Positions 1 through 7,365 of a stretch of DNA of 11,413 nt are shown piece by piece. A program made the position numbers and the translations under genes. This DNA comes from Mollicutes bacterium (GTDB lineage Bacteria > Bacillota_I > Bacilli_A > Izemoplasmatales > Izemoplasmataceae). The stretch spans positions 1 through 11,413 of the forward strand of contig PUMO01000164.1 of assembly GCA_003551405.1 (NCBI GenBank). Reading direction: 5' to 3'. A model generated the notes under the pieces. It did not search any database. It saw nothing but the letters and a program-made list of their open reading frames with translations, and was not told the origin of the DNA. Numbering within the stretch: the first letter of the stretch is position 1; each line of letters begins with the position of its first letter.

Positions 1-1
1 A

Positions 2-253
2 CTGGTGATGGGTCTTTTGTTAGTTATAATCATGGGCATTTACGCTGTGAACTTAAAAATTGGCGTGCTGATCAATGGTTTGGTGATGCTTATTTTGATG
101 GTCAGTTTAATGCTTCACCATGAGCTTTTCACCTTGGGCGGTGCTGCGCTTTTGATTGTCCCTTTGATTGCATTTTTATTGGCGGTGACCCTGTCGCTTA
201 TCATTCGCACTTTATGGCGTCACATAACCAAAGCACCAGCACGACACGATTAA
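2..253 (+). CDS. small multi-spanning membrane protein, 5' end cut off
   Basis: An open frame runs from the left window edge to a TAA at 251-253. A GTG-ATG pair at 5-10 could be a start, but the frame is already open at 2-4, no ribosome binding site can be seen, and the first hydrophobic stretch (about residues 3-16) is short for a membrane helix. The gene therefore probably begins outside the window. Two further hydrophobic stretches lie near residues 19-37 and 44-68, followed by a basic, polar tail (Arg, Trp, Arg, His, Lys), which would suit a cytoplasmic C-terminus. I do not recognise the family. No catalytic motif is visible, so no function is assigned. It is followed by 71 bases and the promoter of the aldo/keto reductase, so it is probably not in that transcript. 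Confidence 0.55.
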   Translation: MVMGLLLVIIMGIYAVNLKIGVLINGLVMLILMVSLMLHHELFTLGGAALLIVPLIAFLLAVTLSLIIRTLWRHITKAPARHD

Positions 254-272
254 TGTTTTAACGTATTTCTCG

Positions 273-300
273 TTCAATCAGGGAATGAATGGGTTATAAT
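273..300 (+). promoter_or_regulatory. putative promoter of the aldo/keto reductase gene
   Basis: A perfect -10 box TATAAT lies at 295-300, 24 bases before the chosen start codon. The -35 region is poor: TTCAAT at 273-278 with a 16-base spacer is the best candidate. The call rests mainly on the -10 box and its position. Confidence 0.5.
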
Positions 301-312
301 AAATGAAAAATT

Positions 313-317
313 GGAGG
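313..317 (+). promoter_or_regulatory. ribosome binding site deciding the aldo/keto reductase start
   Basis: GGAGG at 313-317 directly abuts the ATG at 319, which is too close for initiation, but sits 7 bases before the ATG at 325. This places the start at 325, giving a protein beginning MAKHLRL. Confidence 0.75.
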
Positions 318-324
318 GATGATT

Positions 325-1161
325 ATGGCAAAACACTTACGATTGCATAACGGCCTCTTAATGCCTTCTATGGGCTTTGGGACGCTCGGGCTTGGCGGTG
401 AGACAAAAGAAGCGGTAAAAACAGCAATTGAAACAGGTTATCGTTTGTTAGAAACAGCCCCTATCTACCAAAACGAACCGGGAATCGCTGATGCGATTGA
501 AGAAACGATTGATAGGGATCAATTATTTATCACTTCAAAAATTCCGCCCCATATCAAAACCTATGATGGTGCACTTCGGATTGTGAAGCGGATTTTAAAA
601 CATTTGCGTACGGATTATTTGGATGCGCTTCTTATTAATAATCCTGTGCCATGGGGAAAAGAAGGCGAAGACTTCAACAAAGAAAACCTTGAAGTATGGC
701 GTGCCCTTGAATATTTATACGATAATGACACAGTCGGTGTCATTGGTGTGTCGAATTTCACTGAGCAGGATTTAAAAAACATTATTGATAGGGGACGCAT
801 AAAACCGCATATCAATCAACTCGGCATCTTTGTTGGTCATGATCTTCCGGCCTTGCGAGATTACTGCGCTGAAAATGATATTGTCATTCAGGGGCATTCT
901 CCCTTAGCACGTGGCCGCGTATTTAAACATAGTGTGCTCAATGAGACAGCCAAGTCATTGAATGTGTCACCTTCCAAGCTGGCAATCAATTTTGTGCATG
1001 CTCTGGGTGTGGCACCCGTTATACGCAGTGCCAAGCCTGAACACATCAAAGAAAACTTTTTCAAGCCCTTTCCTTTGAATGAAGAAACGCTTGCAAAACT
1101 GCACGGAATTAATCATGATGTGCGTGATTATTTACCTCCCGGGGCAACCCGCCAATTATAA
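325..1161 (+). CDS. aldo/keto reductase family protein with altered catalytic tetrad
   Basis: This 278-residue protein has the aldo/keto reductase TIM-barrel signatures: an N-terminal HNG..MPSMGFGT segment (8-20), YRLLETAPIYQNE (39-51), FITSK (68-72), a VGVSNF-like GVIGVSNF segment in mid-protein, and a C-terminal VIRSAKPEHIKEN segment that matches the family's NADPH-binding loop. Family members reduce carbonyls with NAD(P)H in the cytoplasm. The usual tetrad is Asp-Tyr-Lys-His. Here Tyr48 and Lys72 are kept, but the Asp position is Glu43 (ETA in place of DTA) and the His position is Asn105 (INNP in place of IHWP). In the cofactor loop the usual Lys is Arg and the usual Arg is His. It is a stand-alone gene with its own promoter and terminator. 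The family call is firm; activity and substrate are uncertain because of the substitutions. Confidence 0.9.
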   Translation: MAKHLRLHNGLLMPSMGFGTLGLGGETKEAVKTAIETGYRLLETAPIYQNEPGIADAIEETIDRDQLFITSKIPPHIKTYDGALRIVKRILKHLRTDYLDALLINNPVPWGKEGEDFNKENLEVWRALEYLYDNDTVGVIGVSNFTEQDLKNIIDRGRIKPHINQLGIFVGHDLPALRDYCAENDIVIQGHSPLARGRVFKHSVLNETAKSLNVSPSKLAINFVHALGVAPVIRSAKPEHIKENFFKPFPLNEETLAKLHGINHDVRDYLPPGATRQL

Positions 1162-1164
1162 CAA

Positions 1165-1210
1165 AAGAACCATCCCACATGCCGAGCATGCGAGATGGTT
1201 CTTATTTTTA
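1165..1210. terminator. bidirectional intrinsic terminator between convergent genes
   Basis: A 10-base-pair perfect stem pairs AAGAACCATC (1165-1174) with GATGGTTCTT (1194-1203), with an inner CATGC/GCATG stem in the loop. On the + strand it is followed by ATTTTTA (1204-1210), just 3 bases after the reductase stop. Read on the - strand the hairpin runs into TTTTGTTA, so it can also end the five-gene operon, whose last stop is at 1256. Confidence 0.85.
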
Positions 1211-1255
1211 GGGTGAGCATGGATGCCATTGTTGTACGCAACATAACGTGTTTAA

Positions 1256-2557
1256 TCAGGGATATAATGTTGTTTCATTGTGTGTGTCGCGCGCAGAAGA
1301 TTCGCCGTTAGTCTCCACAATCTCATCGAGAACATCTTTTACACGTTTGGCGAGGCCTTTGAGCTTGCGTTTTGGAATAGAACAGATGGCAACGCGCAGT
1401 CCTCCATACACATTGACGAAAAAGATGTTTTTTTGTTTGAGTTTAAGGTGCAGTTCATTTTTCACAACATGTGAGTCGATGCGTATGGTAATGAAAAACC
1501 CTTCCTTATATGGATAAATCGGTAATTTCGCATCATGGGCTTCTGCGGTAAATAATTCAGCGCGTTCCCTTAGTAACGTGACAAATTGCGACTTTTCTTC
1601 AAGATATTCATTTTTGAGGTCCTTATCGAGTGCAATTTTGGAAAAAGCCATCATCGCACCGTTGTTGATGGTGGACCACCCACCGCGTGCAGCGTTTTTG
1701 CATGCGTGTTTGAAGCGTTTACGGCCATATTCATTATTTGATAACAATACTTGCGCGCCAACGCTCATGCCATAGGCGGTCATGCTTTTGGAAGCGGAAA
1801 ATGTGACGACACTGAGGACATTGTCATTGAGTTCACTTAACCGCTTGAAGATGTGCTTGTAATCATCGCCGGCGAGATTGAAATCAATATAAGCGATGTC
1901 GTGAAGGAGTACCACTGGCCCCGCTTCACTAAGGGTGTTAATAAAATGAAGCACACTGTCCCATTCGTCTTTACGCATGGTGTAGCCCGTCGGGTTTTGA
2001 CAGGGGTCGTTAATAAAAACAAGCACCTTGCCTTGTTTTTTCATGACACGTTCACAGGTTGCTTTGAAGGATTCGATATTAAATTCATCACCATCAAACA
2101 AGGTATAATATTCAACAGGGGTATTTTGTTCTTTGGCGATGGTTTTATAAGGTCCCCAGCCAATATCGGGGTGAATGACAGTTTCTCCCGGTGCGAGCGT
2201 ATTCTTTACCGTTGAAGAAAGCGCGCCCGTCCCCCCTGGAGTGGCGATGACATCCGCATCAATATCCAAATCAATGCTTCCAAAAAGCCAGTCCTTGACG
2301 GCATCCTGAAAAACAACAGGTCCAGCAATGGAAGATGCGTATTTTGCTTTTTGGGGTCTTGGGACGGCCTCAAATGCCTTATAAAATGAATCGAAGGTCA
2401 AAAAATCCTTGTTTTCTTTAAAGTATGCGCCAAAAGCACCATTAACCACCGCATCATCCCCATCGCGTTCGATGGCCTTGACAGCGCCCTGCGCCGCCTC
2501 AAAAACGACATCGATGATTTCTTTTCCATGTGCCGTTTCGGCAATGAATTCTTTCAT
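1256..2557 (-). CDS. class I PLP-dependent aminotransferase (aspartate/aromatic type)
   Basis: The 433-residue protein is a fold-type I aminotransferase closest in motif layout to the aspartate/aromatic group. TPGGTGAL spans 106-113 and Trp134 stacks where AspC has its cofactor-facing Trp. QNPTG (187-191) holds the PLP Asn188, HDIAY (219-223) holds Asp220 and Tyr223, and SASK ends at the Schiff-base Lys257. Arg388 matches the substrate alpha-carboxylate Arg, and Arg291 aligns with the side-chain carboxylate Arg292 of AspC. The Arg that normally contacts the PLP phosphate (GWRVG or ERVG in relatives) is Ser265 here. The reaction is amino acid plus 2-oxoglutarate to 2-oxoacid plus glutamate. 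The ATG shares one base with the preceding gene's TAA stop (TAATG), with AGGTGA upstream, so the two are probably translationally coupled. The exact substrate (aspartate, aromatic or branched) is not settled. Confidence 0.88.
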   Translation of the reverse strand: MKEFIAETAHGKEIIDVVFEAAQGAVKAIERDGDDAVVNGAFGAYFKENKDFLTFDSFYKAFEAVPRPQKAKYASSIAGPVVFQDAVKDWLFGSIDLDIDADVIATPGGTGALSSTVKNTLAPGETVIHPDIGWGPYKTIAKEQNTPVEYYTLFDGDEFNIESFKATCERVMKKQGKVLVFINDPCQNPTGYTMRKDEWDSVLHFINTLSEAGPVVLLHDIAYIDFNLAGDDYKHIFKRLSELNDNVLSVVTFSASKSMTAYGMSVGAQVLLSNNEYGRKRFKHACKNAARGGWSTINNGAMMAFSKIALDKDLKNEYLEEKSQFVTLLRERAELFTAEAHDAKLPIYPYKEGFFITIRIDSHVVKNELHLKLKQKNIFFVNVYGGLRVAICSIPKRKLKGLAKRVKDVLDEIVETNGESSARDTHNETTLYP

Positions 2558-4191
2558 TATAGGTCACCTAATTCGCGTTTTAGCGCTGACAGTGTGTCTT
2601 TTGCTTCTCTGGGCAAGACATCTTCGCCTTTAAGCGAATCAATAAAATCTATGCGCTTTTGAATGCGCGCATTGAACGCTTCAATATGCGCTTTATCTTT
2701 TGGATCGATGTCATAGCCTTCAATGGGTGCATAGAGCAATTCCCTTGAACCGAAGAAGGGTTTAAAGTCGTCATTGCCTTCGATAATATTTTCAATCGCA
2801 GACAAAGTAATCTCGGGTGTGATGTTTTTGTTTTGAAAAGACCCGGTATTTAGGATGTAGCAGTGTACTTTATTATTGGTGAACAAGCGTTTGAAATTCT
2901 CATAATCTTCGGTGAGGGGATAGAGTCTGAAGGGGTTGGCGTAGGGAACAAACGTGAGCGCATTGGGATCGGCCCCTTCTTCAGCACTGGAGCGTTTGGT
3001 CGCAAGAACAGCCCCCATGGTACTTGCGAGCGCCGCATCATGAATTTTCATAATCGGTGGGAGGGTATCATCTTTCATGATCCAAAAAATGGCGTTAATC
3101 GGTTCACTGAATTTATAGGCGCGTGAGGGGGTCCAAAATTTACTTTTTACCGCACGCCCATTTCCATTGCGGATATCTTCGGTAACGGGCACAATCAATC
3201 CATCTTCATCTTTGGTTGCGCCAACATTTTGAACCGTAAGCAAGAAGCGGTTATCTTCAGAATCCGTCGGATAGTCCGCAACCTTATCAAAATATGACGG
3301 CTCTAAAGATATGCTGTATCGTTCATCATTTTCAATGACAAAAGCATCATCATGCAATACTTCTACGTTATATTTCCCGTTATGTTTTGCATGGGTGAGC
3401 GTGCTTTTGCCTGACCCGGAAAGCCCGAATACACTCATAATGTAGGGCGGTTGATTTCCGCGTTTGATTTTTTTGATGCCCCCGTGGCAAACGGTAAAGT
3501 TTTGGCGCTTAGCAATTGTCCATGCCATGGTGAGGCTGGCCTTTTTATGTTCGCCGAAATAGCGCAGACCAAATAAAGCGGCCGCATTGTGATCGCGGTC
3601 AAAAAGCGCAAGACCATTTTCATGACCACTTACATAATGATCGGGGTCAGAATAGAGGAAAATATCTCCTTCATCAAATGTGCGACTCTCTTCATAGACC
3701 GGCAACCATGCTTCATCCATCATTTGAAAATTGAGCATCCATGAATATAGCGTATTTTCAAATCCTTCAGGGATTAACAGATGTGCTTTGAGGGCAAAAT
3801 CTTCATGCAGGCCAATCATGACCGTTGCATGATACATTGTGACATCACGGTTATGATAAATGCTTTCCCTTAATGTTTTGGAATAAGCATGAATGTTATT
3901 TTGATCAATAATGCGACGGGCGGACGCTTGGCGTCCTGTGATGCCGCCGTCATTGAAAAGTAAGACTTTGGCCTCACGGGGAAGGCCCAAATCTTCACTG
4001 CGGTAAATGGGCAAATCGCTTTCAATGGTTCCGGGTGAATGGCGGGCCAATTGATAGGCTTCTTCCAAGGAAGTAACGGCAATGACATTGTTCTTATAAA
4101 ATGCCGTTTCAATGGTGGTGCGAATAGGGTTGAAAAGATGTGGATTGTTTGTTCCGATATCTTGACGTTTTAAATGACTTTTTGTTGCCAA
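2557..4191 (-). CDS. divergent ATP-type phosphoenolpyruvate carboxykinase
   Basis: The 544-residue protein has the length of bacterial ATP-dependent PEP carboxykinase (E. coli PckA is 540) and the same order of motifs. ITGRQAS (84-90) sits at the substrate-Arg motif (GRSPKDK in E. coli), YFGEHKK (211-217) matches YGGEMKK, and CHGG contains His236. A P-loop GLSGSGKST lies at 256-264 and HDDAF (280-284) is at the second kinase motif. Tyr211, Lys217, His236 and Lys262 correspond to E. coli Tyr207, Lys213, His232 and Lys254, so the metal, oxaloacetate and nucleotide ligands appear present. The rest is strongly diverged, including loss of the PKDK part of the first motif. The known reaction is oxaloacetate + ATP to PEP + CO2 + ADP, reversible. 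The start is TTG at 4191-4189, chosen from the AGAAAGGA site 9 bases upstream; the next Met is near residue 119. It lies 19 bases after leucine dehydrogenase and overlaps the aminotransferase start. It could have a changed substrate. Confidence 0.85.
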   Translation of the reverse strand: MATKSHLKRQDIGTNNPHLFNPIRTTIETAFYKNNVIAVTSLEEAYQLARHSPGTIESDLPIYRSEDLGLPREAKVLLFNDGGITGRQASARRIIDQNNIHAYSKTLRESIYHNRDVTMYHATVMIGLHEDFALKAHLLIPEGFENTLYSWMLNFQMMDEAWLPVYEESRTFDEGDIFLYSDPDHYVSGHENGLALFDRDHNAAALFGLRYFGEHKKASLTMAWTIAKRQNFTVCHGGIKKIKRGNQPPYIMSVFGLSGSGKSTLTHAKHNGKYNVEVLHDDAFVIENDERYSISLEPSYFDKVADYPTDSEDNRFLLTVQNVGATKDEDGLIVPVTEDIRNGNGRAVKSKFWTPSRAYKFSEPINAIFWIMKDDTLPPIMKIHDAALASTMGAVLATKRSSAEEGADPNALTFVPYANPFRLYPLTEDYENFKRLFTNNKVHCYILNTGSFQNKNITPEITLSAIENIIEGNDDFKPFFGSRELLYAPIEGYDIDPKDKAHIEAFNARIQKRIDFIDSLKGEDVLPREAKDTLSALKRELGDL

Positions 4192-4197
4192 GGCAAC
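4184..4197. repeat. perfect palindrome centred on the TTG start codon
   Basis: GTTGCCAAGGCAAC is a 14-base perfect palindrome. In the - strand mRNA it can fold as GUUGC-CUUG-GCAAC, with the UUG start codon in the four-base loop, just after the ribosome binding site. A regulatory role is only inferred. Confidence 0.6.
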
Positions 4198-4200
4198 CAG

Positions 4201-4208
4201 TCCTTTCT
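4201..4208 (-). promoter_or_regulatory. ribosome binding site supporting a TTG start
   Basis: On the - strand AGAAAGGA lies 9 bases before the TTG at 4191-4189. The same octamer and the same 9-base spacing precede the permease (GTG) and tryptophanase (ATG) starts, which supports the non-ATG choice. Confidence 0.75.
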
Positions 4209-4210
4209 GT

Positions 4211-5332
4211 TTATTCGATATTCCACTTGAAGCGTCTGCGTGTATTTACATAATCTCCGCGCATTTCGATATTCGCCTGAATGCGTTTCTCAGCCAATAA
4301 ATTGGCTGCTTTGTAGGTGGGAATATTTTCTTGTTCAGAAATTTCAAAAATTTCCATGAGTCGTCCGTAAATGCCTTCGGTCGTTTGAATGGCAGAAGGT
4401 TCATGATAACCTTGCATTTCATGGTAAACATTGATGACCCCTCCAGCATTGATGACGAAATCGGGTGCGTATAAAATCCCTTTGTCTTCAAGCATTTTAC
4501 CGTGCTTGTCTTCGTCTTTTAAGACGTTGTTGGCAGCACCTGCAATGACGCTGGCATTGAGTTTTGGGATGGTTTCATCGTTGAGAACCGCACCGATGGC
4601 ATTGGGGGAGAAGATATCAATATTCTTCTCATAAATTTTGTCGGGTTCTACATAGTTCGCAAGGGGCAATAAATCTTTGAATTTCTTGATTTTCTCCTGA
4701 TCGATATCGGTAAAGTATATGCGTTTGATATCGTGTTCTTTTAAGTATTGAACCATTTCACGAACCACAGCACCAACGCCTTGAAACCCAATGGTCAGTC
4801 CATCGAGATTGTCTTGGCCGAATTTCTGTTTGACGGCCGCAAGCATGCCGACGTATGTGCCTTTGGCTGTCAGAATTGTTGTGCTGCCTGCACCTTTTCT
4901 TAGCACGCCTGAGACATAGTCGGTTTCACGGTCCATATATTCACAATCCTGAAGGGATATGTTCATATCCTGACCAGTGTATACACGGCCGTTCAGGCTT
5001 TGAATATAACGTCCATAGGAGCGGAAGAATGTTTCGCTTTTTAGCTTTTTAGGATCACCGATGATGACCGTTTTACATCCACCAATATCCAGACCGGCCG
5101 CCGCATTTTTGTATGTCATGCCTTTAGCAAGCCGTGTCACATCATAAAGGGCTTCCTCTTCAGATTGATAGTTGTAAAACCTGGTGCCACCACACGAAGG
5201 GCCGAGTCTGGTGTCGTGAATCGCGGTAATGCCTTTGAGTCCTGTGGCTTTGTTGTGAAAATAAATGATTTGTTCGAACCCTTCATTGGTGTAGTTGAAG
5301 ACTTCATTGGTAAATTCAGATTTTTTCGCCAT
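4211..5332 (-). CDS. bcd: leucine (branched-chain amino acid) dehydrogenase
   Basis: The 373-residue protein belongs to the Glu/Leu/Phe/Val dehydrogenases and reads most like Bacillus leucine dehydrogenase: GPSCGGTR (44-51), GMTYKNAAAGL (71-81), GGCKTVIIGDP (84-94) and GQDM near 120-123. In the C-terminal half are the nucleotide fold GFQGVGAVV, NAIGAVLND, VIAGAANN and FVINAGGVINV. Lys75 and Lys87 match the substrate-binding and catalytic lysines, and Asp122 lies where the catalytic Asp is expected. An acidic TDID at the end of the second Rossmann strand favours NAD+. The reaction is Leu/Val/Ile + NAD+ to the 2-oxoacid + NH4+ + NADH in the cytoplasm. It starts 12 bases after ptb, with AAGGAG before the ATG. 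Its place beside ptb and buk fits branched-chain amino acid catabolism. A valine or broader substrate range cannot be excluded. Confidence 0.92.
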   Translation of the reverse strand: MAKKSEFTNEVFNYTNEGFEQIIYFHNKATGLKGITAIHDTRLGPSCGGTRFYNYQSEEEALYDVTRLAKGMTYKNAAAGLDIGGCKTVIIGDPKKLKSETFFRSYGRYIQSLNGRVYTGQDMNISLQDCEYMDRETDYVSGVLRKGAGSTTILTAKGTYVGMLAAVKQKFGQDNLDGLTIGFQGVGAVVREMVQYLKEHDIKRIYFTDIDQEKIKKFKDLLPLANYVEPDKIYEKNIDIFSPNAIGAVLNDETIPKLNASVIAGAANNVLKDEDKHGKMLEDKGILYAPDFVINAGGVINVYHEMQGYHEPSAIQTTEGIYGRLMEIFEISEQENIPTYKAANLLAEKRIQANIEMRGDYVNTRRRFKWNIE

Positions 5333-5344
5333 GCAATTTCTCCT

Positions 5345-6247
5345 TTATTTAGATTGACCCTGGACAACAAGTGCACCAAGGGCGATGGAATGATATTTTG
5401 TATCCATTGAGTCCGCACGTGATGTTAAAACGATTGGTTTTTTAGCGCCCGCTATGACTGAGGCACTTTTGGCATTGGCCAAGAACATCATGGATTTATA
5501 AAACACATTGCCTGCTTCAATCATCGGCATCAATAAAATATCCACATTGCCAGCAATGGGACTTTTGATGCCCTTGTGGTCAGCCGCTTCCTTGTTAATG
5601 GCGTTGTCGAGGCCAAAGGGACCATCAACCACACACGTTTCATTGTGTTTGTAGTGCGAGACAAGTACTTCGGCATGCTGTGTGACCGGCATTTTCGGGT
5701 TGACCTTTTCAACAGCCGCAATCAGTCCGACTGCAGGTTTTGAAACGCTGGATGCCCGGGCGATTGAAACAGCGTTATCGATGATTTCCTTTTTTTCTTC
5801 AACGTCTGGTGCAATATTCATCGCACCATCACTCATAAACAAGAGTTTATGATAATTGGCAAGTTCCATGACACTGACGTGTGAAAGGCGATTTTCAGTT
5901 CTGAGCCCCTCATTTTTGTCAAGTGCAGCTTTTAAGATTACAGATGTGTCCACGAGCCCTTTCATCAAGAAATCGCTACGACCTTGGCTTACCGACTGGA
6001 CCGCAAGTTTACATGCCGTTTCATTGTCTTCGGCATGTACTATGGTATAATTTTCAGGCTTTGCGCCGATCGTGTGCAGTGTTTGATGTATGCTGTCTTG
6101 ATCACCGTATAATGCACCATTGATGATTCCGGAATGACGGGCTTTTTCAACTGCAGCCATCACTGCGTCATCTTCGGCAACCGCCACCGCGAGTGTTTTT
6201 GGTTCAAACGCCGTTGCGTTTTCAATTAATGCTTGCATGGATTGCAT
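5345..6247 (-). CDS. ptb: phosphate butyryltransferase
   Basis: The 300-residue protein has the usual length and motifs of the phosphate acetyl/butyryltransferase family: MKGLVDT (95-101), EGLRTENRLSHVSVME (113-128), MSDGAMNIAPD (138-148), VDGPFGLDNA (207-216) and EAGNVFYKSM (244-253). The NIAPD and GPF.LDNA segments are typical of phosphate butyryltransferases rather than Pta. It converts acyl-CoA + Pi to acyl-phosphate + CoA, and in such operons it handles butyryl-, isobutyryl- or isovaleryl-CoA. The first ATG at 6247 is chosen because AAGGGGTGA lies just upstream and overlaps the stop of butyrate kinase; an alternative ATG at 6238 would lose that spacing. It forms a functional pair with buk (11 bases apart). 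The call is firm; chain-length preference is not visible. Confidence 0.95.
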   Translation of the reverse strand: MQSMQALIENATAFEPKTLAVAVAEDDAVMAAVEKARHSGIINGALYGDQDSIHQTLHTIGAKPENYTIVHAEDNETACKLAVQSVSQGRSDFLMKGLVDTSVILKAALDKNEGLRTENRLSHVSVMELANYHKLLFMSDGAMNIAPDVEEKKEIIDNAVSIARASSVSKPAVGLIAAVEKVNPKMPVTQHAEVLVSHYKHNETCVVDGPFGLDNAINKEAADHKGIKSPIAGNVDILLMPMIEAGNVFYKSMMFLANAKSASVIAGAKKPIVLTSRADSMDTKYHSIALGALVVQGQSK

Positions 6248-6258
6248 AGGTTCACCCC

Positions 6259-7326
6259 TTAGTAAGTTTTGGCGGTTTCTTCATTTCTAAGTACACGCAG
6301 TGCACCCAGTGCGAGGCTTTCCATCTCATCTTCACCAGCATAGACTTTGATGGGGGCGATAAATGATGTGCGCGTTTTAACCTCACGGACTAATAGATCA
6401 TCATAGGCAAGGCCACCCGTTAAAATGATGGCATCCACCTGGCCTTTTAAAACGGTAGCGGCGCTCCCAATTTCTTTGGCAATCTGATAACACATGACTT
6501 TAAAAATGAATTCGGCTTCCGTGTCTCCATTTTCAATGCGACCTTGGATTTCTTCACCGTCATTGGTACCAAGGTAAGCCACAAGGCCCCCTTTGCCGTA
6601 ATTTTTACGCTTGATTTCTTCAAGGGTATAGTCGCCGGAAAAGGCCATCTTATATAATGGACCAATTGGTACGCCACCACTGCGTTCTGGACTCATGGGC
6701 CCATCGCCATCAAGGGCGTTGTTCACATCAATCACACGACCCTTTTGATGCGCACCCACCGAGATTCCCCCACCAAGGTGGGCAACAATCAGATTTAAAT
6801 CCGTATAGTCCTTATTCAAATCATTGGCGGCTTTGCGGGCGATGGCTTTTTGGTTGAGCGCATGAAACAGTGATTGACGCCTGATTTCAGGCATGCCGGT
6901 ATAACGCGCCATATCGTCCATTTCATCCACGGCAACAGGGTCTACAATGAAACTGGGGACGCCGATTTCATCGGCGATTTCTTTGGCGATGACACAGCCC
7001 AGATTACTCGCATGTTCACCGCGCTTTGCTTTATTCATGTCGTCAATCATCGCATCATTGACCATATAGGTCCCTGATTCAATGGGTTTAAGCATCCCAC
7101 CGCGTCCGACGACGGCGGCTAAGTCTTTTGGGTCAACTTTAGCCTTTTCTAAGCTGCTCAGTACAGCTTCCTTGCGAAAAGCATATTGATCGATGATATG
7201 CTCAAAAGTATTGATGGTATTGGTATCATGACGAATCGTTGTTTTATAGCGCATGGTTTCATCGTTGAAAACAGCAATCTTTGTGCTTGTGGAGCCAGGA
7301 TTGATTGCTAAAATGGTATTGTGCAT
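6259..7326 (-). CDS. buk: butyrate kinase (possibly branched-chain fatty acid kinase)
   Basis: This 355-residue protein of the acetate/butyrate kinase (ASKHA) family carries NPGSTSTK at 9-16 (phosphate loop), VGRGGMLKPI (73-82), AHLGGGISVG (182-191), a DVNNALDGDGPMSPERSGG stretch (200-218), and the adenosine motif ILTGGLAYDD (301-310). It transfers phosphate from acyl-phosphate to ADP, giving free fatty acid and ATP by substrate-level phosphorylation. The open frame extends 30 codons further upstream, but that stretch contains the promoter and has no binding site. The ATG at 7326 has AGGAGG six bases before it and gives the family's usual N-terminus. It is the first gene of the operon and precedes its partner ptb. 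Butyrate versus isobutyrate or isovalerate cannot be told from sequence; leucine dehydrogenase downstream favours branched substrates. Confidence 0.95.
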   Translation of the reverse strand: MHNTILAINPGSTSTKIAVFNDETMRYKTTIRHDTNTINTFEHIIDQYAFRKEAVLSSLEKAKVDPKDLAAVVGRGGMLKPIESGTYMVNDAMIDDMNKAKRGEHASNLGCVIAKEIADEIGVPSFIVDPVAVDEMDDMARYTGMPEIRRQSLFHALNQKAIARKAANDLNKDYTDLNLIVAHLGGGISVGAHQKGRVIDVNNALDGDGPMSPERSGGVPIGPLYKMAFSGDYTLEEIKRKNYGKGGLVAYLGTNDGEEIQGRIENGDTEAEFIFKVMCYQIAKEIGSAATVLKGQVDAIILTGGLAYDDLLVREVKTRTSFIAPIKVYAGEDEMESLALGALRVLRNEETAKTY

Positions 7327-7365
7327 AATGTGCCTCCTATGAATGGTTTCTTCGCAACAACTGTT

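Noticed and set aside
319..324. ATG at 319 as the aldo/keto reductase start
   Set aside because: The ribosome binding site is only one base away; the ATG at 325 has proper spacing.
1231..1242. GTTGTACGCAAC hairpin after the aminotransferase
   Set aside because: The stem has only four base pairs and no T-run; the stronger hairpin at 1165-1203 explains termination.
1853..2215. 120-codon open frame on the + strand inside the aminotransferase
   Set aside because: It is antisense to a gene with complete motifs, has no ribosome binding site and no recognisable protein features.
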